This document shows, piece after piece, positions 22,903-31,275 of a stretch of 64,000 nt of DNA. The notes under the pieces are model-generated. The model was given only the letters and a program-made list of their open reading frames with translations, was not told the origin of the DNA and did no database searches. The stretch is taken from positions 1 through 64,000 of the forward strand of contig NZ_NPEA01000007.1 in NCBI RefSeq assembly GCF_002812205.1. Reading direction: 5' to 3'. Numbering within the stretch: position 1 is the stretch's first letter; each line of letters starts with the position of its first letter. The stretch is from Leptospira neocaledonica. Lineage in GTDB: Bacteria; Spirochaetota; Leptospiria; Leptospirales; Leptospiraceae. Position numbers and translations under genes: made by a program.

Positions 22903-23889
22903 ATGAAACATCACTTTATTGATTTTCTAGATCGAGAAGGCGGATATTGGGAGATGATTCCCAATCGGGATCGTTACGAATATGATATTGCAAATATTCA
23001 GGAAGGAGATAAAAAAGTTTCAATAGTTAAATACGGGAAAGCAAATAAGGATTGGAGAAAAATTTTTTCATTGCCTAATGTCGAAGAAGTAACACTTCAT
23101 GAACCTGATAACGAACAGTTAGAATCAATTTGCAAATTACAATCTATAAAACGGTTACGAATTTCTTTCGTAAGACTAAAGAATCTAAATTTTATTTCTT
23201 CCATGAGAAAATTAGAGGAGCTAGTTCTTGAATACGCTTCCGGTTTTTCTGATTTATCACCGCTGAGTGAACTTCAAAAATTAAAATCTTTACATTTAGA
23301 AAACCTACGTCGAGTTTCGGATTTTTCTGGACTCGATGGACTAAAAAAACTTAAATATTTATATATTGATGGCACGTTAGATTGGCCACAGCCAATAGAC
23401 AATTTCGAATTTCTCGCTAAACTTCAAGATCTTGAAGTTTTGAGATTTGGGCGTATCATAAATAAATTACCTTTCCCTTCTTTACTCCCCATTGTAAAAT
23501 TAAAGAATTTAAAAAAGATATGGGCCCCCAATAATATCTTAGACGTTAAGGAATTTGCCTTGATAGAAGCATGCTTTCCGAAAGTGCAAGGTGCAACAAG
23601 GGCGCCTTTTTCTAAGATTGCATATTCTGATATATTCCTTCCAAAAACTGACGTTAGATCATCGCTTTCTGACGATGATATTCTCAAGTATCATCCGGAG
23701 GTTAAAATCGATTATAAAGGAAAGAGAAAAATTGCGGACCCAAATTCCGAATGGTTTGAATTTTTAGGTAAAAGTGCGGGGAGGGTTAAGTGTAATAGCC
23801 CAAGCTCAGCTGAAAAATGTTCTGAATATGCTGCAAAATATGAATCTTTAAAAAAGGAAGCATTAGCTATAATTAAAAAAGCCCGATAG
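22903..23889 (+). CDS. leucine-rich-repeat protein
   Basis: A 328-residue cytoplasmic protein. Residues about 60-200 contain consecutive leucine-rich repeats of 22-24 residues (LKNLNFISSMRKLEELVLEY, LSPLSELQKLKSLHLENL, FSGLDGLKKLKYLYIDG, FEFLAKLQDLEVLRFG). They form a curved protein-binding surface. There is no signal peptide. The C-terminal 120 residues are polar and unrecognised. LRR proteins are common and expanded in Leptospira. Confidence 0.75.
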   Translation: MKHHFIDFLDREGGYWEMIPNRDRYEYDIANIQEGDKKVSIVKYGKANKDWRKIFSLPNVEEVTLHEPDNEQLESICKLQSIKRLRISFVRLKNLNFISSMRKLEELVLEYASGFSDLSPLSELQKLKSLHLENLRRVSDFSGLDGLKKLKYLYIDGTLDWPQPIDNFEFLAKLQDLEVLRFGRIINKLPFPSLLPIVKLKNLKKIWAPNNILDVKEFALIEACFPKVQGATRAPFSKIAYSDIFLPKTDVRSSLSDDDILKYHPEVKIDYKGKRKIADPNSEWFEFLGKSAGRVKCNSPSSAEKCSEYAAKYESLKKEALAIIKKAR

Positions 23890-24073
23890 TAGCCAATTCA
23901 TTGGTGTATTTACAATTTCAAGCACCAATTCTGTAGATCATCTTTCTTGTGCCGCAATAGGAATTTATAACAATTTGGCTTTTTCTTCTAAATGTAGAAT
24001 TGACAATACTTCTTATGGGTATCTTAATTGGACCTCTTCTTTCTACAAAGAAAGAGATTTCACGGGAAAAAGT

Positions 24074-24712
24074 ATGACTCGCAATAGATACGTTATTCAC
24101 ATCTTCTTTACGTTCCTATGTCTTATGGTTCCTGCTGGGTTTAATTTTTCTTGTGCAACAACTGCTTCGAATAACACACCCTCCGAGAATGCCATGAGAT
24201 TCCCTACTCTTGATCTTACATCTGCACCTGTGATTTACGAAGACAAACAAATGCGAGTTCGTGCGTTTAACTGCCAACGGGGGAATTTACTAACAGTCGT
24301 CGGACAAAACTTTCGCCCTACGACACCAAATCGTCTAATGTTGGTTCTGACATTAATTTTCGAAAACCCGCACCCTAGTCAGTCATTACCTATAAACTAC
24401 CAGACGATTTTTGCACAATATCGGATCCAGGATCCTGATGTGCCTGTAGCCCCCGGTGAAAAGCCTGGCTTGCGACCTCCTGAAATGATTATCCAGGTGG
24501 ACAAAGCGGGGAAAGAAAGTATTCCGCAATGGACGTTTGGGATGCGTCATTATGATATGATTGCACCGAAGGATTGGCTTGCTCTCCGATTTTTATGGAG
24601 CTTTCCAAAACCCAAGGCTCCTGATATGGTGATTGTCAATCGTTCTTATACTGCTGCGATCCTTGACGATCTTCTTAGCAAGATTCCAATGCCAAGCGCT
24701 TGTGACCAATAA
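24074..24712 (+). CDS. lipoprotein of unknown function
   Basis: A 212-residue protein with a signal peptide and lipobox FNFSC (Cys about 27, then ATTASNN). The mature part has an Ig-like or DUF4352-like pattern (VVGQNFRPTTPNRLMLVLTLIFENPHP), a beta-sandwich shape often found in small lipoproteins. The ATG at 24074 is chosen because it starts the signal peptide; the frame is open further upstream. Confidence 0.55.
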   Translation: MTRNRYVIHIFFTFLCLMVPAGFNFSCATTASNNTPSENAMRFPTLDLTSAPVIYEDKQMRVRAFNCQRGNLLTVVGQNFRPTTPNRLMLVLTLIFENPHPSQSLPINYQTIFAQYRIQDPDVPVAPGEKPGLRPPEMIIQVDKAGKESIPQWTFGMRHYDMIAPKDWLALRFLWSFPKPKAPDMVIVNRSYTAAILDDLLSKIPMPSACDQ

Positions 24713-24768
24713 TGGCCCCAAAAATTTTCTAGACAAAATTCGAACAAGGTCCTGTTACCACGCTTAGC

Positions 24769-24801
24769 TTTCGCGAAATATTATCATACCTTGGTTGATT
24801 A
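24769..24801 (+). repeat. attC remnant 26, right arm
   Basis: TTTCGCGAAATATTATCATA followed by CCTTGGTTGATTA parallels the array right arm CGCGAAACGTCGTCAAGCCTTGGTCGTTA. It is the most distant trace of the array that I can see. Confidence 0.4.
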
Positions 24802-24845
24802 AATGAAGAAGTGAACTAGAATTGTTACAGAATGGAAGATAATGT

Positions 24846-25313
24846 ATGAGTATATTTACTAAAATTACGGGACTTATTACAGTATTAGTTCTTGGCTTAA
24901 CTGCCGGGGCAATGCTAACAGAAGCCGTAATCATCGTTCCCTTTTGGTTGAGTCTATCACCAACTGAATTCTTCGATTGGTATTCAAAAAACCAGGCTGC
25001 GTTGGTTAATTATTATAGTCCGCTTGAGATTTGGAGTGTAATTCTCACATTAGTTACTTCTATCCTGCTTCTTATAACGAAACAAGAAGGCAAACTGCCA
25101 ATGGTAGCATCTACAGTTCTATCTATTCTTGTAATAGTGACATTTTTCATTTTTTTTAAAGACGCAAATGCTAGTTTCAATACGCGTTCTATCGCACATG
25201 ATAAATTAGCATCAGCCATTATTACCTGGGGGAATTGGCAATGGTTAAGAGTAGGATTAGGAATAGCTGCGTTTATATTCGGATTATTTGCCATCCAATC
25301 CGCCAAGAAATAA
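24846..25313 (+). CDS. DUF1772-like four-helix membrane protein
   Basis: A 155-residue protein with four membrane segments (residues about 7-34, 57-75, 82-104, 128-150). FDWYSKNQAALVNYYSPLEIWSVI and the late WGNWQWLRVGLGI match the DUF1772/anthrone-oxygenase-like pattern. A role in redox or small-molecule chemistry is known for few members. GGAAGA precedes the ATG. Confidence 0.6.
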   Translation: MSIFTKITGLITVLVLGLTAGAMLTEAVIIVPFWLSLSPTEFFDWYSKNQAALVNYYSPLEIWSVILTLVTSILLLITKQEGKLPMVASTVLSILVIVTFFIFFKDANASFNTRSIAHDKLASAIITWGNWQWLRVGLGIAAFIFGLFAIQSAKK

Positions 25314-25504
25314 CTTTATATCCCTGGAATGGGTTCTTACTTTTCTTCCATTTTTAGAAAATGTTCTTGCAATGAGACCTATTTGAGCTTCTAGTGGTAA
25401 CTAAGTTCTTTACTCGTTCTGTTTTTAGTGCAAACCCGTAATGATCGAAATTAATTGTCATACGGATTATTTATTCAAATCTGTGTGGAACGAGGATAAA
25501 ATCC

Positions 25505-25810
25505 ATGTCAGCCAAATTGTTTGTAGGCGGCCTTAGCTGGTCAACTACTGATCAAACCTTACGCCAAGTATTTGAAGTTCACGGCGCTGTTCAAGAAGCC
25601 AATGTTGTAGTAGATCGCGAAACCGGTAGATCTAGAGGATTCGGTTTTGTTACCTTCTCCGATCAGAATTCAGCGCAAGCTGCAGTTTCTGAACTAAACG
25701 GGAAAGATTTAGACGGACGTAATATTGTAGTTTCCGTTGCAGAAGAAAGACCTAGGTCTGATCGCAACAGAGGCGGTAACAATAAAAAGTTCGACCGTAA
25801 CCGCTGGTAA
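25505..25810 (+). CDS. RRM RNA-binding protein
   Basis: A 101-residue protein with one RNA-recognition motif: RNP2 is KLFVGGL (residues 4-10) and RNP1 is RGFGFVTF (about 44-51), followed by a short Arg/Asn/Gly-rich tail. Such small glycine-rich RRM proteins of bacteria bind single-stranded RNA, often in cold adaptation. The 190-base stretch upstream has no gene and could hold a long leader with regulatory function. Confidence 0.9.
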   Translation: MSAKLFVGGLSWSTTDQTLRQVFEVHGAVQEANVVVDRETGRSRGFGFVTFSDQNSAQAAVSELNGKDLDGRNIVVSVAEERPRSDRNRGGNNKKFDRNRW

Positions 25811-25837
25811 TCCGCTTAATCGCTTTTCACCTTTTTA

Positions 25838-25874
25838 CACCACCAATCCTAAATTTCAATTTAGGTTGGTGGTG
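25838..25874 (+). terminator. strong hairpin after the RRM gene
   Basis: A 16-pair stem with one bulge (CACCACCAATCCTAAAT against ATTTAGGTTGGTGGTG) has a four-base loop, placed 27 bases after the stop. It is not followed by a long T run. Confidence 0.6.
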
Positions 25875-25971
25875 TCTCTAATCCACAATAACTATACACT
25901 TCCGTACTTTTTGCTTCGAATCATTTTGTATCGAGGGCGGTAATAGACTTTTTAATCAATAGGAATTTCAT

Positions 25972-26139
25972 ATGGCAAAAAAAGGAAATTTATCGTACGT
26001 GAAAAGACAACGGGAAATAAAGAAGAAAGAAATTAGACAAGAGAAAATAGAGAGGCGAAAAATTCGCAGTGAAGAAAAAAAGAACGGAGTTCCAGGGGAA
26101 GAGTCTCCTCCTGCTGCAGAAACAGAAGAACAACCTTAA
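25972..26139 (+). CDS. small very basic protein
   Basis: A 55-residue protein (MAKKGNLSYVKRQREIKKKE..., then an acidic proline tail ending TEEQP). The basic N-terminal half is typical of short conserved proteins found beside RNA-binding genes in several phyla, and an RNA-binding role is plausible. AGGA lies 10 bases before the ATG. It follows the RRM gene by 160 bases. Confidence 0.6.
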   Translation: MAKKGNLSYVKRQREIKKKEIRQEKIERRKIRSEEKKNGVPGEESPPAAETEEQP

Positions 26140-26266
26140 TATTTATAATTATCTCACTAAATACAACTTCTGAAAAACTCTAAGTTTTTTCAAATTTAGC
26201 TTCTTCCTTATATCCTCTTTACTTTTGCTAATCTAAGCCGTTATTCTATCTGCACCTCCTGCGAGC

Positions 26267-26830
26267 ATGTGTATGAAAAAAATTGTTTTTGCGATCAATA
26301 TTACTACTGATGGGTTTTGCAGTCATACGGACATGATTGCTGATGACCAGTTGCATAAATATTTCACTGACCTCTTGCGAAAGGGGAGTATTATGCTCTA
26401 TGGTCGAATAACGTATCAACTCATGGTACCTTTTTGGCCAGAAGTTGCTAGAGACCAATCGATGTCCGAAATAAGTAATGAGTTCGCTCGTGTTTTTACT
26501 TCGCTCGATAAGATCTTATTCTCCACTACATTGAAACAAACGGAAGAAACGAATACTAGACTTGTGAGCGGAAACATTATTGAAGAAATACTTCAATTGA
26601 AGCAGCAGTCTGGAAAAGATATATTAGTAGGTAGTCTAAGCCTAGCAACTCAGCTTTTGGAACACGATTTGATTGATGAATATCGTTTCGTAGTTCATCC
26701 GGTCATTGCCGGTAAAGGGCCACGATTATTTGATGCCGTAAATTTGCAGCAAACTCTTCGCCTGGACTTCCTTGGTTCGGAAACTTTTCAATCTGGCGTT
26801 ATTGCCCTTCATTATAAAAAACGTATCTGA
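26267..26830 (+). CDS. dihydrofolate reductase family protein (RibD C-terminal type)
   Basis: A 187-residue paralogue of the gene at 20056-20619, with the same marks: [35 protein letters not shown] and [12 protein letters not shown]. The two differ throughout, so the duplication is not recent or one copy was acquired separately. An ATG at 26273 is an equally good start. Confidence 0.8.
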   Translation: MCMKKIVFAINITTDGFCSHTDMIADDQLHKYFTDLLRKGSIMLYGRITYQLMVPFWPEVARDQSMSEISNEFARVFTSLDKILFSTTLKQTEETNTRLVSGNIIEEILQLKQQSGKDILVGSLSLATQLLEHDLIDEYRFVVHPVIAGKGPRLFDAVNLQQTLRLDFLGSETFQSGVIALHYKKRI

Positions 26831-26987
26831 CAAATAGATCTTTAAAAACTTCCGGTTTCAAGATTGCCCGGTAACTTCTTCCATTACCTTTGTCATAAAT
26901 ATCTTATTGAATGGGACACAAATTTTGTTATGCGGATGTGCCTAGTATATATAGTATCGGAAAAGTTCGATAGTTTGGAGGCCATCT

Positions 26988-27373
26988 ATGAAACGAGTTA
27001 CAGGTATTGGCGGGATTTTTTTCAAAGCTCAGGACCCTGCTAAATTAGGTTCCTGGTATAAAACTCATCTCGGCATAGATGTTCAATCTTGGGGTGGTGC
27101 GGCTTTTCGTTGGGTCGATGATGCCGGTAATCCTATAAACGGCACGACTGCTTGGTCAGTTGGAGACGGTTCTTACTTTGCTCCAAGTAATTCCACATTT
27201 ATGGTGAACTATAGAGTGGAAGATCTTCATGGGCTCTTGAAACTTCTTCGTGAAGAAGGTTGTCAAGTACTGGAGAAGGTAGAGGAATCCGAGTATGGGA
27301 TATTCGGTTGGGTCATGTCATGGATCCGGAAGGTAATAAGGTCGAGTTATGGCAGCCACCGGAAGGGCAATAA
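26988..27373 (+). pseudogene. VOC/glyoxalase-like gene broken by a 5-bp duplication
   Basis: The first 110 codons encode a normal VOC protein (GIGGIFFKAQDPAKLGSWYK, then FRWVDDAG and FMVNYRVEDL). At 27312-27321 the bases GTCAT are repeated in tandem. This shifts the frame so that the expected ending M-DPEGNKVELWQPPEGQ, present in another frame and closed by TAA at 27371-27373, is replaced by an unrelated tail that stops at 27386. The ending carries the last conserved metal-ligand Glu of the fold, so activity is probably lost. GGAGG precedes the ATG. Confidence 0.75.
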
Positions 27374-27474
27374 CAATCGGTATTGAATATTATTGGCTTA
27401 TAGCAGCTCTTGTTGCTGGTGGACTTGCAGCCGTTGGATCTTATATTCCACAAGTCCTTGATTTATTAATTTAG
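27349..27474 (+). CDS. possible 41-residue Flp-pilin-like peptide
   Basis: A short frame overlapping the end of the broken VOC gene. Its product has a G-IEY motif followed by LIAALVAGGLAAVGSY, close in look to the processed region of Flp type IVb pilins (usually AIEYGLIAALIAV). It is very short, has no ribosome site and overlaps the end of the convergent gene, so it may be chance or a remnant. Confidence 0.2.
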   Translation: MAATGRAITIGIEYYWLIAALVAGGLAAVGSYIPQVLDLLI

Positions 27475-27882
27475 CTCTGTATACTTTTTAAAGTTATCAA
27501 GTATCGCCTGCCAACCGCCTCTTTGCATCTCAATTGGGTTTTGTGATTCAGGATCAAAATTAACGACTACAAGAGTTTTGTTATTTTGATTCTCGAAGCT
27601 AACAGTTGCCTTCCTACCGTCTCCCATCGTATAACTAAAATTTTTCTGATCAACGACCGAATCATAAATTGCTTCAAACTCGAAGCCGAAACTTCCATCC
27701 TTAGCTTCCATTCTTGCACTGTACTTACCGCCTGGTCTCATATCGTTTTTTGCCCAAGGGCATTGCCAGTCGTCCGTCGCAAAATTCCATTTGATAATAT
27801 GTTGCGGATTGGTGTAGTAGTCCCAAACTTTTTTAATGTCTGCAGATATAGTAGATTGAATGGTGATTTGTTTTGAGTCCAT
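27466..27882 (-). CDS. SRPBCC (AHSA1-like) protein
   Basis: A 138-residue START/Bet v1-type lipid- or ligand-binding fold. It opens ITIQSTISADIKKVWDYYTNPQHIIKWNFA, has the DMRPGGKYSARMEAKDG segment, and closes with GGWQAILDNFKKY. Known members of this branch are cytoplasmic and mostly of unknown ligand. It is single and divergent from the next gene. Confidence 0.8.
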   Translation of the reverse strand: MDSKQITIQSTISADIKKVWDYYTNPQHIIKWNFATDDWQCPWAKNDMRPGGKYSARMEAKDGSFGFEFEAIYDSVVDQKNFSYTMGDGRKATVSFENQNNKTLVVVNFDPESQNPIEMQRGGWQAILDNFKKYTELN

Positions 27883-27926
27883 TTTAGGGAATCTATCAGA
27901 CTATTCTTTAACGGAAAGCATTTTAT

Positions 27927-28289
27927 ATGATATCCTTAGACAAAGTAAGAAAACTTGCTTTAGCCCTTCCTGAAGCAAAAGAAGAACCTCATTTTGAAAA
28001 GATTTCATTCAGAGTGAATAAAAAGATTTTTGCAACGGTGGATCAGGAAAATAAAAAGATCGTTCTTAAATTCGATCAGAATGACCAGGACTTCTTTTCT
28101 TTAGCTTCTAAGGGCTCCGTTTATCCTATAGACAATAAATGGGGACAGCAGGGCTGGACCTGTGTTGAAATGAAATCTACTGATTTAGCTTTATTCAAAG
28201 ATATGTTAGTCGTTTCTTATTGCGGGGTTGCTCCGAAAAGGCTTATAGAAACGGTCAGGCAAAATCGGAAGTCCAGTAATAAACTATAA
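27927..28289 (+). CDS. MmcQ/YjbR family protein
   Basis: A 120-residue protein with the typical opening LDKVRKLALALPEAKEEPHF, FRVNKKIFATV, and a C-terminal YCGVAPKRLIETV. The fold (CyaY-like) is known to bind DNA in MmcQ/YjbR proteins, though the role is unclear. It starts 44 bases from the divergent SRPBCC gene, so the two share a promoter region. Confidence 0.75.
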   Translation: MISLDKVRKLALALPEAKEEPHFEKISFRVNKKIFATVDQENKKIVLKFDQNDQDFFSLASKGSVYPIDNKWGQQGWTCVEMKSTDLALFKDMLVVSYCGVAPKRLIETVRQNRKSSNKL

Positions 28290-28309
28290 ATTCAACTACC
28301 ATAAATCGT

Positions 28310-28699
28310 ATGAATAAAGAAGTCCAAAAATACAATAATTCACAAACTAAAATCGAAAAAGAGATTTGTGATATCCTTTCCCAAGAAATTAATCTTCATC
28401 TGCCTAAAGCGGAAAATAAGATTTGGCATGCTCATCCAGTTTGGTTCTTGGATGGGAATCCGATCGTTGGTTATAGTAAACTTAAAACTTGCATTCGATT
28501 ACTTTTTTGGAGCGGACAATCCTTTGAAGAAGAAGGTTTGGAGCCGGAAGGAACTTTTAAAGCAGCAGAAGTCCGTTATACGAGTCCTGATCAAATCAAT
28601 AAAAAAGACTTAAAACGTTGGGTGAATAAAGCCAAGAAAATCCAATGGGATTACAAGAATATCGTGAAACGAAAAGGTGTCCTAGAAAGATTAAAATAA
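28310..28699 (+). CDS. DUF1801 family protein
   Basis: A 129-residue protein. HAHPVWFLDGNPIVGYSKLK and RLLFWSGQSF match DUF1801 (YdhG/iron-chaperone-like fold). It follows the MmcQ-type gene by 20 bases, probably in one transcript. Three DUF1801-like genes occur in this window (also 30745 and 34469). Confidence 0.65.
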   Translation: MNKEVQKYNNSQTKIEKEICDILSQEINLHLPKAENKIWHAHPVWFLDGNPIVGYSKLKTCIRLLFWSGQSFEEEGLEPEGTFKAAEVRYTSPDQINKKDLKRWVNKAKKIQWDYKNIVKRKGVLERLK

Positions 28700-28710
28700 T
28701 TTTATAAAAG

Positions 28711-28741
28711 AAGCGCGACGTTATTCAATAACCCCGCGCTT
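28711..28741. terminator. bidirectional terminator hairpin
   Basis: AAGCGCG (28711-28717) pairs with CGCGCTT (28735-28741); inside, TTATT pairs with AATAA. It lies between two convergent genes. On the minus strand it is followed by CTTTTATAAAATTATTTT, a fair T-rich tail. Confidence 0.65.
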
Positions 28742-28747
28742 AAACTG

Positions 28748-29215
28748 TTAATTAAAGTCATCAATCTTAAGATCATCTGGTGCAGGTTTACCAGTACCAG
28801 TTTCAATCAAATCTTTTAGACTAAGTAAGAAAACTGCCCATTTCATACTACAATGTGCCGTAAAATCGCTCTCCACTTTCCAATCTTGGTGCCTAAAATA
28901 AATAAGAGTCAATGCTGTTCCGTCAGGCGCAGTTCCCGGATTCAATTTGAAATTGATATGGGAGCCGATCCAATCTTCCGGTCCTGATGTACATTCCCAT
29001 AGAACATTTTGTGATGAAAGTTCCTGGACCTTCATGTCGATTCCTGCTATTCCGAAATCAAAATGAATAGGTTCTCCTATACCGGAAGTCCCTCCTGTAA
29101 ACGGTCCGCCCACATGTTTAGTCCACCATCCTGAAAGCCCTTCTTTAGTCGTCAGCGCATTGATGACATCCGCAGCGCCTGCACGAACGCCTATCTTATG
29201 ATAGATTCCGTTCAT
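28748..29215 (-). CDS. SRPBCC protein
   Basis: A 155-residue Bet v1-like protein (IYHKIGVRAGAADVINALTT, then LSGWWTKHVGG and FRHQDW). It is the last gene of a minus-strand run ArsR regulator, SRPBCC, SRPBCC. AAGGAG precedes the ATG. The ligand is unknown. Confidence 0.75.
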   Translation of the reverse strand: MNGIYHKIGVRAGAADVINALTTKEGLSGWWTKHVGGPFTGGTSGIGEPIHFDFGIAGIDMKVQELSSQNVLWECTSGPEDWIGSHINFKLNPGTAPDGTALTLIYFRHQDWKVESDFTAHCSMKWAVFLLSLKDLIETGTGKPAPDDLKIDDFN

Positions 29216-29275
29216 CTTATTCTCCTTACGTTTGTTGTTTCTTTTTCTTTCCGGCTTATTGCCGATAAAAGTGCT

Positions 29276-29740
29276 CTATTCTTTTTTTCCGACCTGCCAT
29301 TTCTCAAGGCTGTCCAGAATATGGGTCCATCCTGCCTTATGGGAAGTGGCTGCATCTTCTCCTATTAAACGTTCATGGATTAACGTTATGAGTGTTTGAG
29401 GTTTCTTGTTTGTATTTAAAAATTCTTCTTGTAAGAGATCGAAAGTAACTGTGACTAATGTATCTAAGCCTTCCGTTGCATGTGATCTCCAAGTAAATAC
29501 CAACTTTTTCGGCTCTTCGATGATCTGATATTCACCTTCATGAGGAAGAACTTTACCTTCATGTAACATATTGATTTTAAATTTACCACCCGGGCGAGGA
29601 TCCAATATGGCAGACTCAATCCCGATTGAACTCCCTGGTAAAAACCAACTGGAAAATTCTTCCGCTTTTAGCCAGGCTCGAAACAATCTAATCGGTTCTG
29701 CGTTAATTCTTTTTTCTATTTTTATGACCTGGTTTATCAT
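29276..29740 (-). CDS. SRPBCC (AHSA1-like) protein
   Basis: A 154-residue Bet v1-like protein (IKIEKRINAEPIRLFRAWLK, FSSWFLPG, DPRPGGKFKINM, and HKAGWTHILDSLEKW near the end). It overlaps the end of the ArsR-type gene, the classic pairing of an ArsR repressor with an AHSA1-type protein. GAGGAG precedes the ATG. Confidence 0.8.
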   Translation of the reverse strand: MINQVIKIEKRINAEPIRLFRAWLKAEEFSSWFLPGSSIGIESAILDPRPGGKFKINMLHEGKVLPHEGEYQIIEEPKKLVFTWRSHATEGLDTLVTVTFDLLQEEFLNTNKKPQTLITLIHERLIGEDAATSHKAGWTHILDSLEKWQVGKKE

Positions 29741-30083
29741 GATCCTGCTCCTCTATAAAAGATTCTAGTCTATCGAGTTTGTTAGCCCAAAATTCCTGAT
29801 GATATGTAAGCCATGCAGAAGCTTCCATTAGAGATTGGTTTTGTAGTTCAAGTCGGAAGCTACGACCGTCTTCTTGGTCTCGCACTTTACGAACTAAGCC
29901 AGCCGATGTAAGTACATCTATATGTTTAGCCACTCCCGCAAATGACATAGAAAAAGGTTCTGCTAACTCTGAAATGGTGAGGGGCCTTTTTCGCAATTTT
30001 GCAAGCATTTGCCTTCTTGAACTATCCGCAAGAGCAGCGAATACTCGATCCAACCTTTGTTCATTTTTATGAAATACAACCAT
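29703..30083 (-). CDS. ArsR-family transcriptional regulator
   Basis: A 126-residue winged-helix protein (RVFAALADSSRRQMLAKLRKR, ISELAEPFSMSFAGVAKHIDVL, EDGRSFRLEL). It lacks the metal-binding CxCxxC of ArsR/SmtB, as do most ArsR proteins paired with SRPBCC genes. It heads the minus-strand operon and overlaps the next gene by 38 bases. The start lies close to the predicted -10, with no ribosome site, so its message may have a short leader. Confidence 0.8.
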   Translation of the reverse strand: MVVFHKNEQRLDRVFAALADSSRRQMLAKLRKRPLTISELAEPFSMSFAGVAKHIDVLTSAGLVRKVRDQEDGRSFRLELQNQSLMEASAWLTYHQEFWANKLDRLESFIEEQDHDKPGHKNRKKN

Positions 30084-30114
30084 TTAGTTGAATAAATTGA
30101 CCTTAGCCTCGGAT

Positions 30115-30143
30115 TGTCAAATATTAAACTAGTTGGTTTAATA
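30115..30143 (-). promoter_or_regulatory. promoter and likely ArsR operator
   Basis: On the minus strand TTGACA (30115-30120) is a good -35 for the ArsR gene. Directly upstream is a perfect 8-base inverted repeat with a 6-base gap, TATTAAAC (30122-30129) and GTTTAATA (30136-30143). A related TAGTTGAATAAATT lies at 30085-30098. Autoregulation is inferred. Confidence 0.5.
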
Positions 30144-30277
30144 AATTTTTGAAACTTTCTGAGGTTGGCTATTGGCTAAAAGATCGGTTTATAGGGAATA
30201 GGAGGATAATTTTGCACTTGCATTGTTTTAATAAGCCTTTTAAATCATTCATTTTTTGAATCGTGGAGCATTAGATT

Positions 30278-30691
30278 ATGAATCCTTATGTTAGAAATAC
30301 CTTATCCGTGATTGCCGGCCTTTTTATAGGAAGTGTAGTAAATATGGGACTTATTACAATCAGCGGGAGTATTATTCCTCCTCCTGAAGGTGCTGATGTG
30401 ACCACAATGGAAGGACTAAAGGCTTCCATTCATTTGTTCCAACCCAAACATTTTATATTTCCCTTTTTAGCTCATGCTCTTGGAACATTCGTGGGGGCGA
30501 TAGTTACAGCTTTTCTTGTAACAAATCATAAACTCAAATTTGCTTTGGTGATAGGAGCCTTCTTTTTAGCTGGCGGGACCGCAAACGTTTTAATGCTCCC
30601 TTCGCCTGCTTGGTTTAATGTCCTAGATCTGGTTGGAGCTTATATTCCGACAAGTTATCTCGCAGGAATATTGATCATTAAGAAAAAATAA
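30278..30691 (+). CDS. small four-helix membrane protein
   Basis: A 137-residue protein with four membrane segments (residues about 8-30, 60-85, 91-108, 113-132) and a conserved-looking HFIFPFLAHALGTFVGAI. It resembles small hypothetical inner-membrane proteins common in Bacteroidetes and spirochaetes. GGAG precedes the ATG, and a strong terminator follows. Confidence 0.6.
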   Translation: MNPYVRNTLSVIAGLFIGSVVNMGLITISGSIIPPPEGADVTTMEGLKASIHLFQPKHFIFPFLAHALGTFVGAIVTAFLVTNHKLKFALVIGAFFLAGGTANVLMLPSPAWFNVLDLVGAYIPTSYLAGILIIKKK

Positions 30692-30703
30692 ATTAGATCG
30701 AAC

Positions 30704-30733
30704 GGACCTTACCCATAAGGTCCAAATTTTTTT
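30704..30733 (+). terminator. intrinsic terminator
   Basis: GGACCTTA pairs exactly with TAAGGTCC around the loop CCCA and is followed by AAATTTTTTT. It ends the transcript of the small membrane protein. Confidence 0.85.
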
Positions 30734-30744
30734 CAGGCCTATAT

Positions 30745-31131
30745 ATGGATAAGACAAAAAACACATTCCAATTAATTGACGAATACATCAAAACTTTTCC
30801 GAAAGAGGTCCAGTCCATTCTTCAGGAGCTCAGAAAAGTGATCCAAGAAGAAGCTCCGGAAGCAAGTGAGAAGATCAGCTATCAAATCCCCACTTTCTAT
30901 TTAAATGGGAATTTAGTCCATTTTGCCGCTTATAAAAATCATATCGGCTTCTATCCGGGAGCAAGCGGTATTGCCAAATTTAAGAAAGAAATTGATAAAT
31001 ACAAAAATGCAAAAGGTTCTGTCCAATTTCCGATCGATCAACCTTTACCTATGGATCTGGTTCGTAAGATTGTGAAATTCAGGGTAGGAGAATTTAAGAA
31101 GAAGGTCCCTAAGAAAACGAAAAAGAAATAA
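30745..31131 (+). CDS. DUF1801 (YdhG-like) protein
   Basis: A 128-residue protein with the family pattern EVQSILQELRKVIQEEAPEA, then KISYQIPTFYLNGNLVHFAA and HIGFYPGASG, and a lysine-rich tail. The fold is that of YdhG-like proteins, sometimes called iron-chaperone-like; the function is unproven. Confidence 0.8.
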   Translation: MDKTKNTFQLIDEYIKTFPKEVQSILQELRKVIQEEAPEASEKISYQIPTFYLNGNLVHFAAYKNHIGFYPGASGIAKFKKEIDKYKNAKGSVQFPIDQPLPMDLVRKIVKFRVGEFKKKVPKKTKKK

Positions 31132-31275
31132 TTTTCTAGGCTCAACATCGATAAGTAGCAATCTTTGCGACAAAGATTTGATTGTTACAAAATCGAATTA
31201 AAAATTCTTGTAATAGTTCTTGAACTTTTCCACCGAAGATTCCAGAATTGCCCTCTCATTTGGAGGAAATATAGA

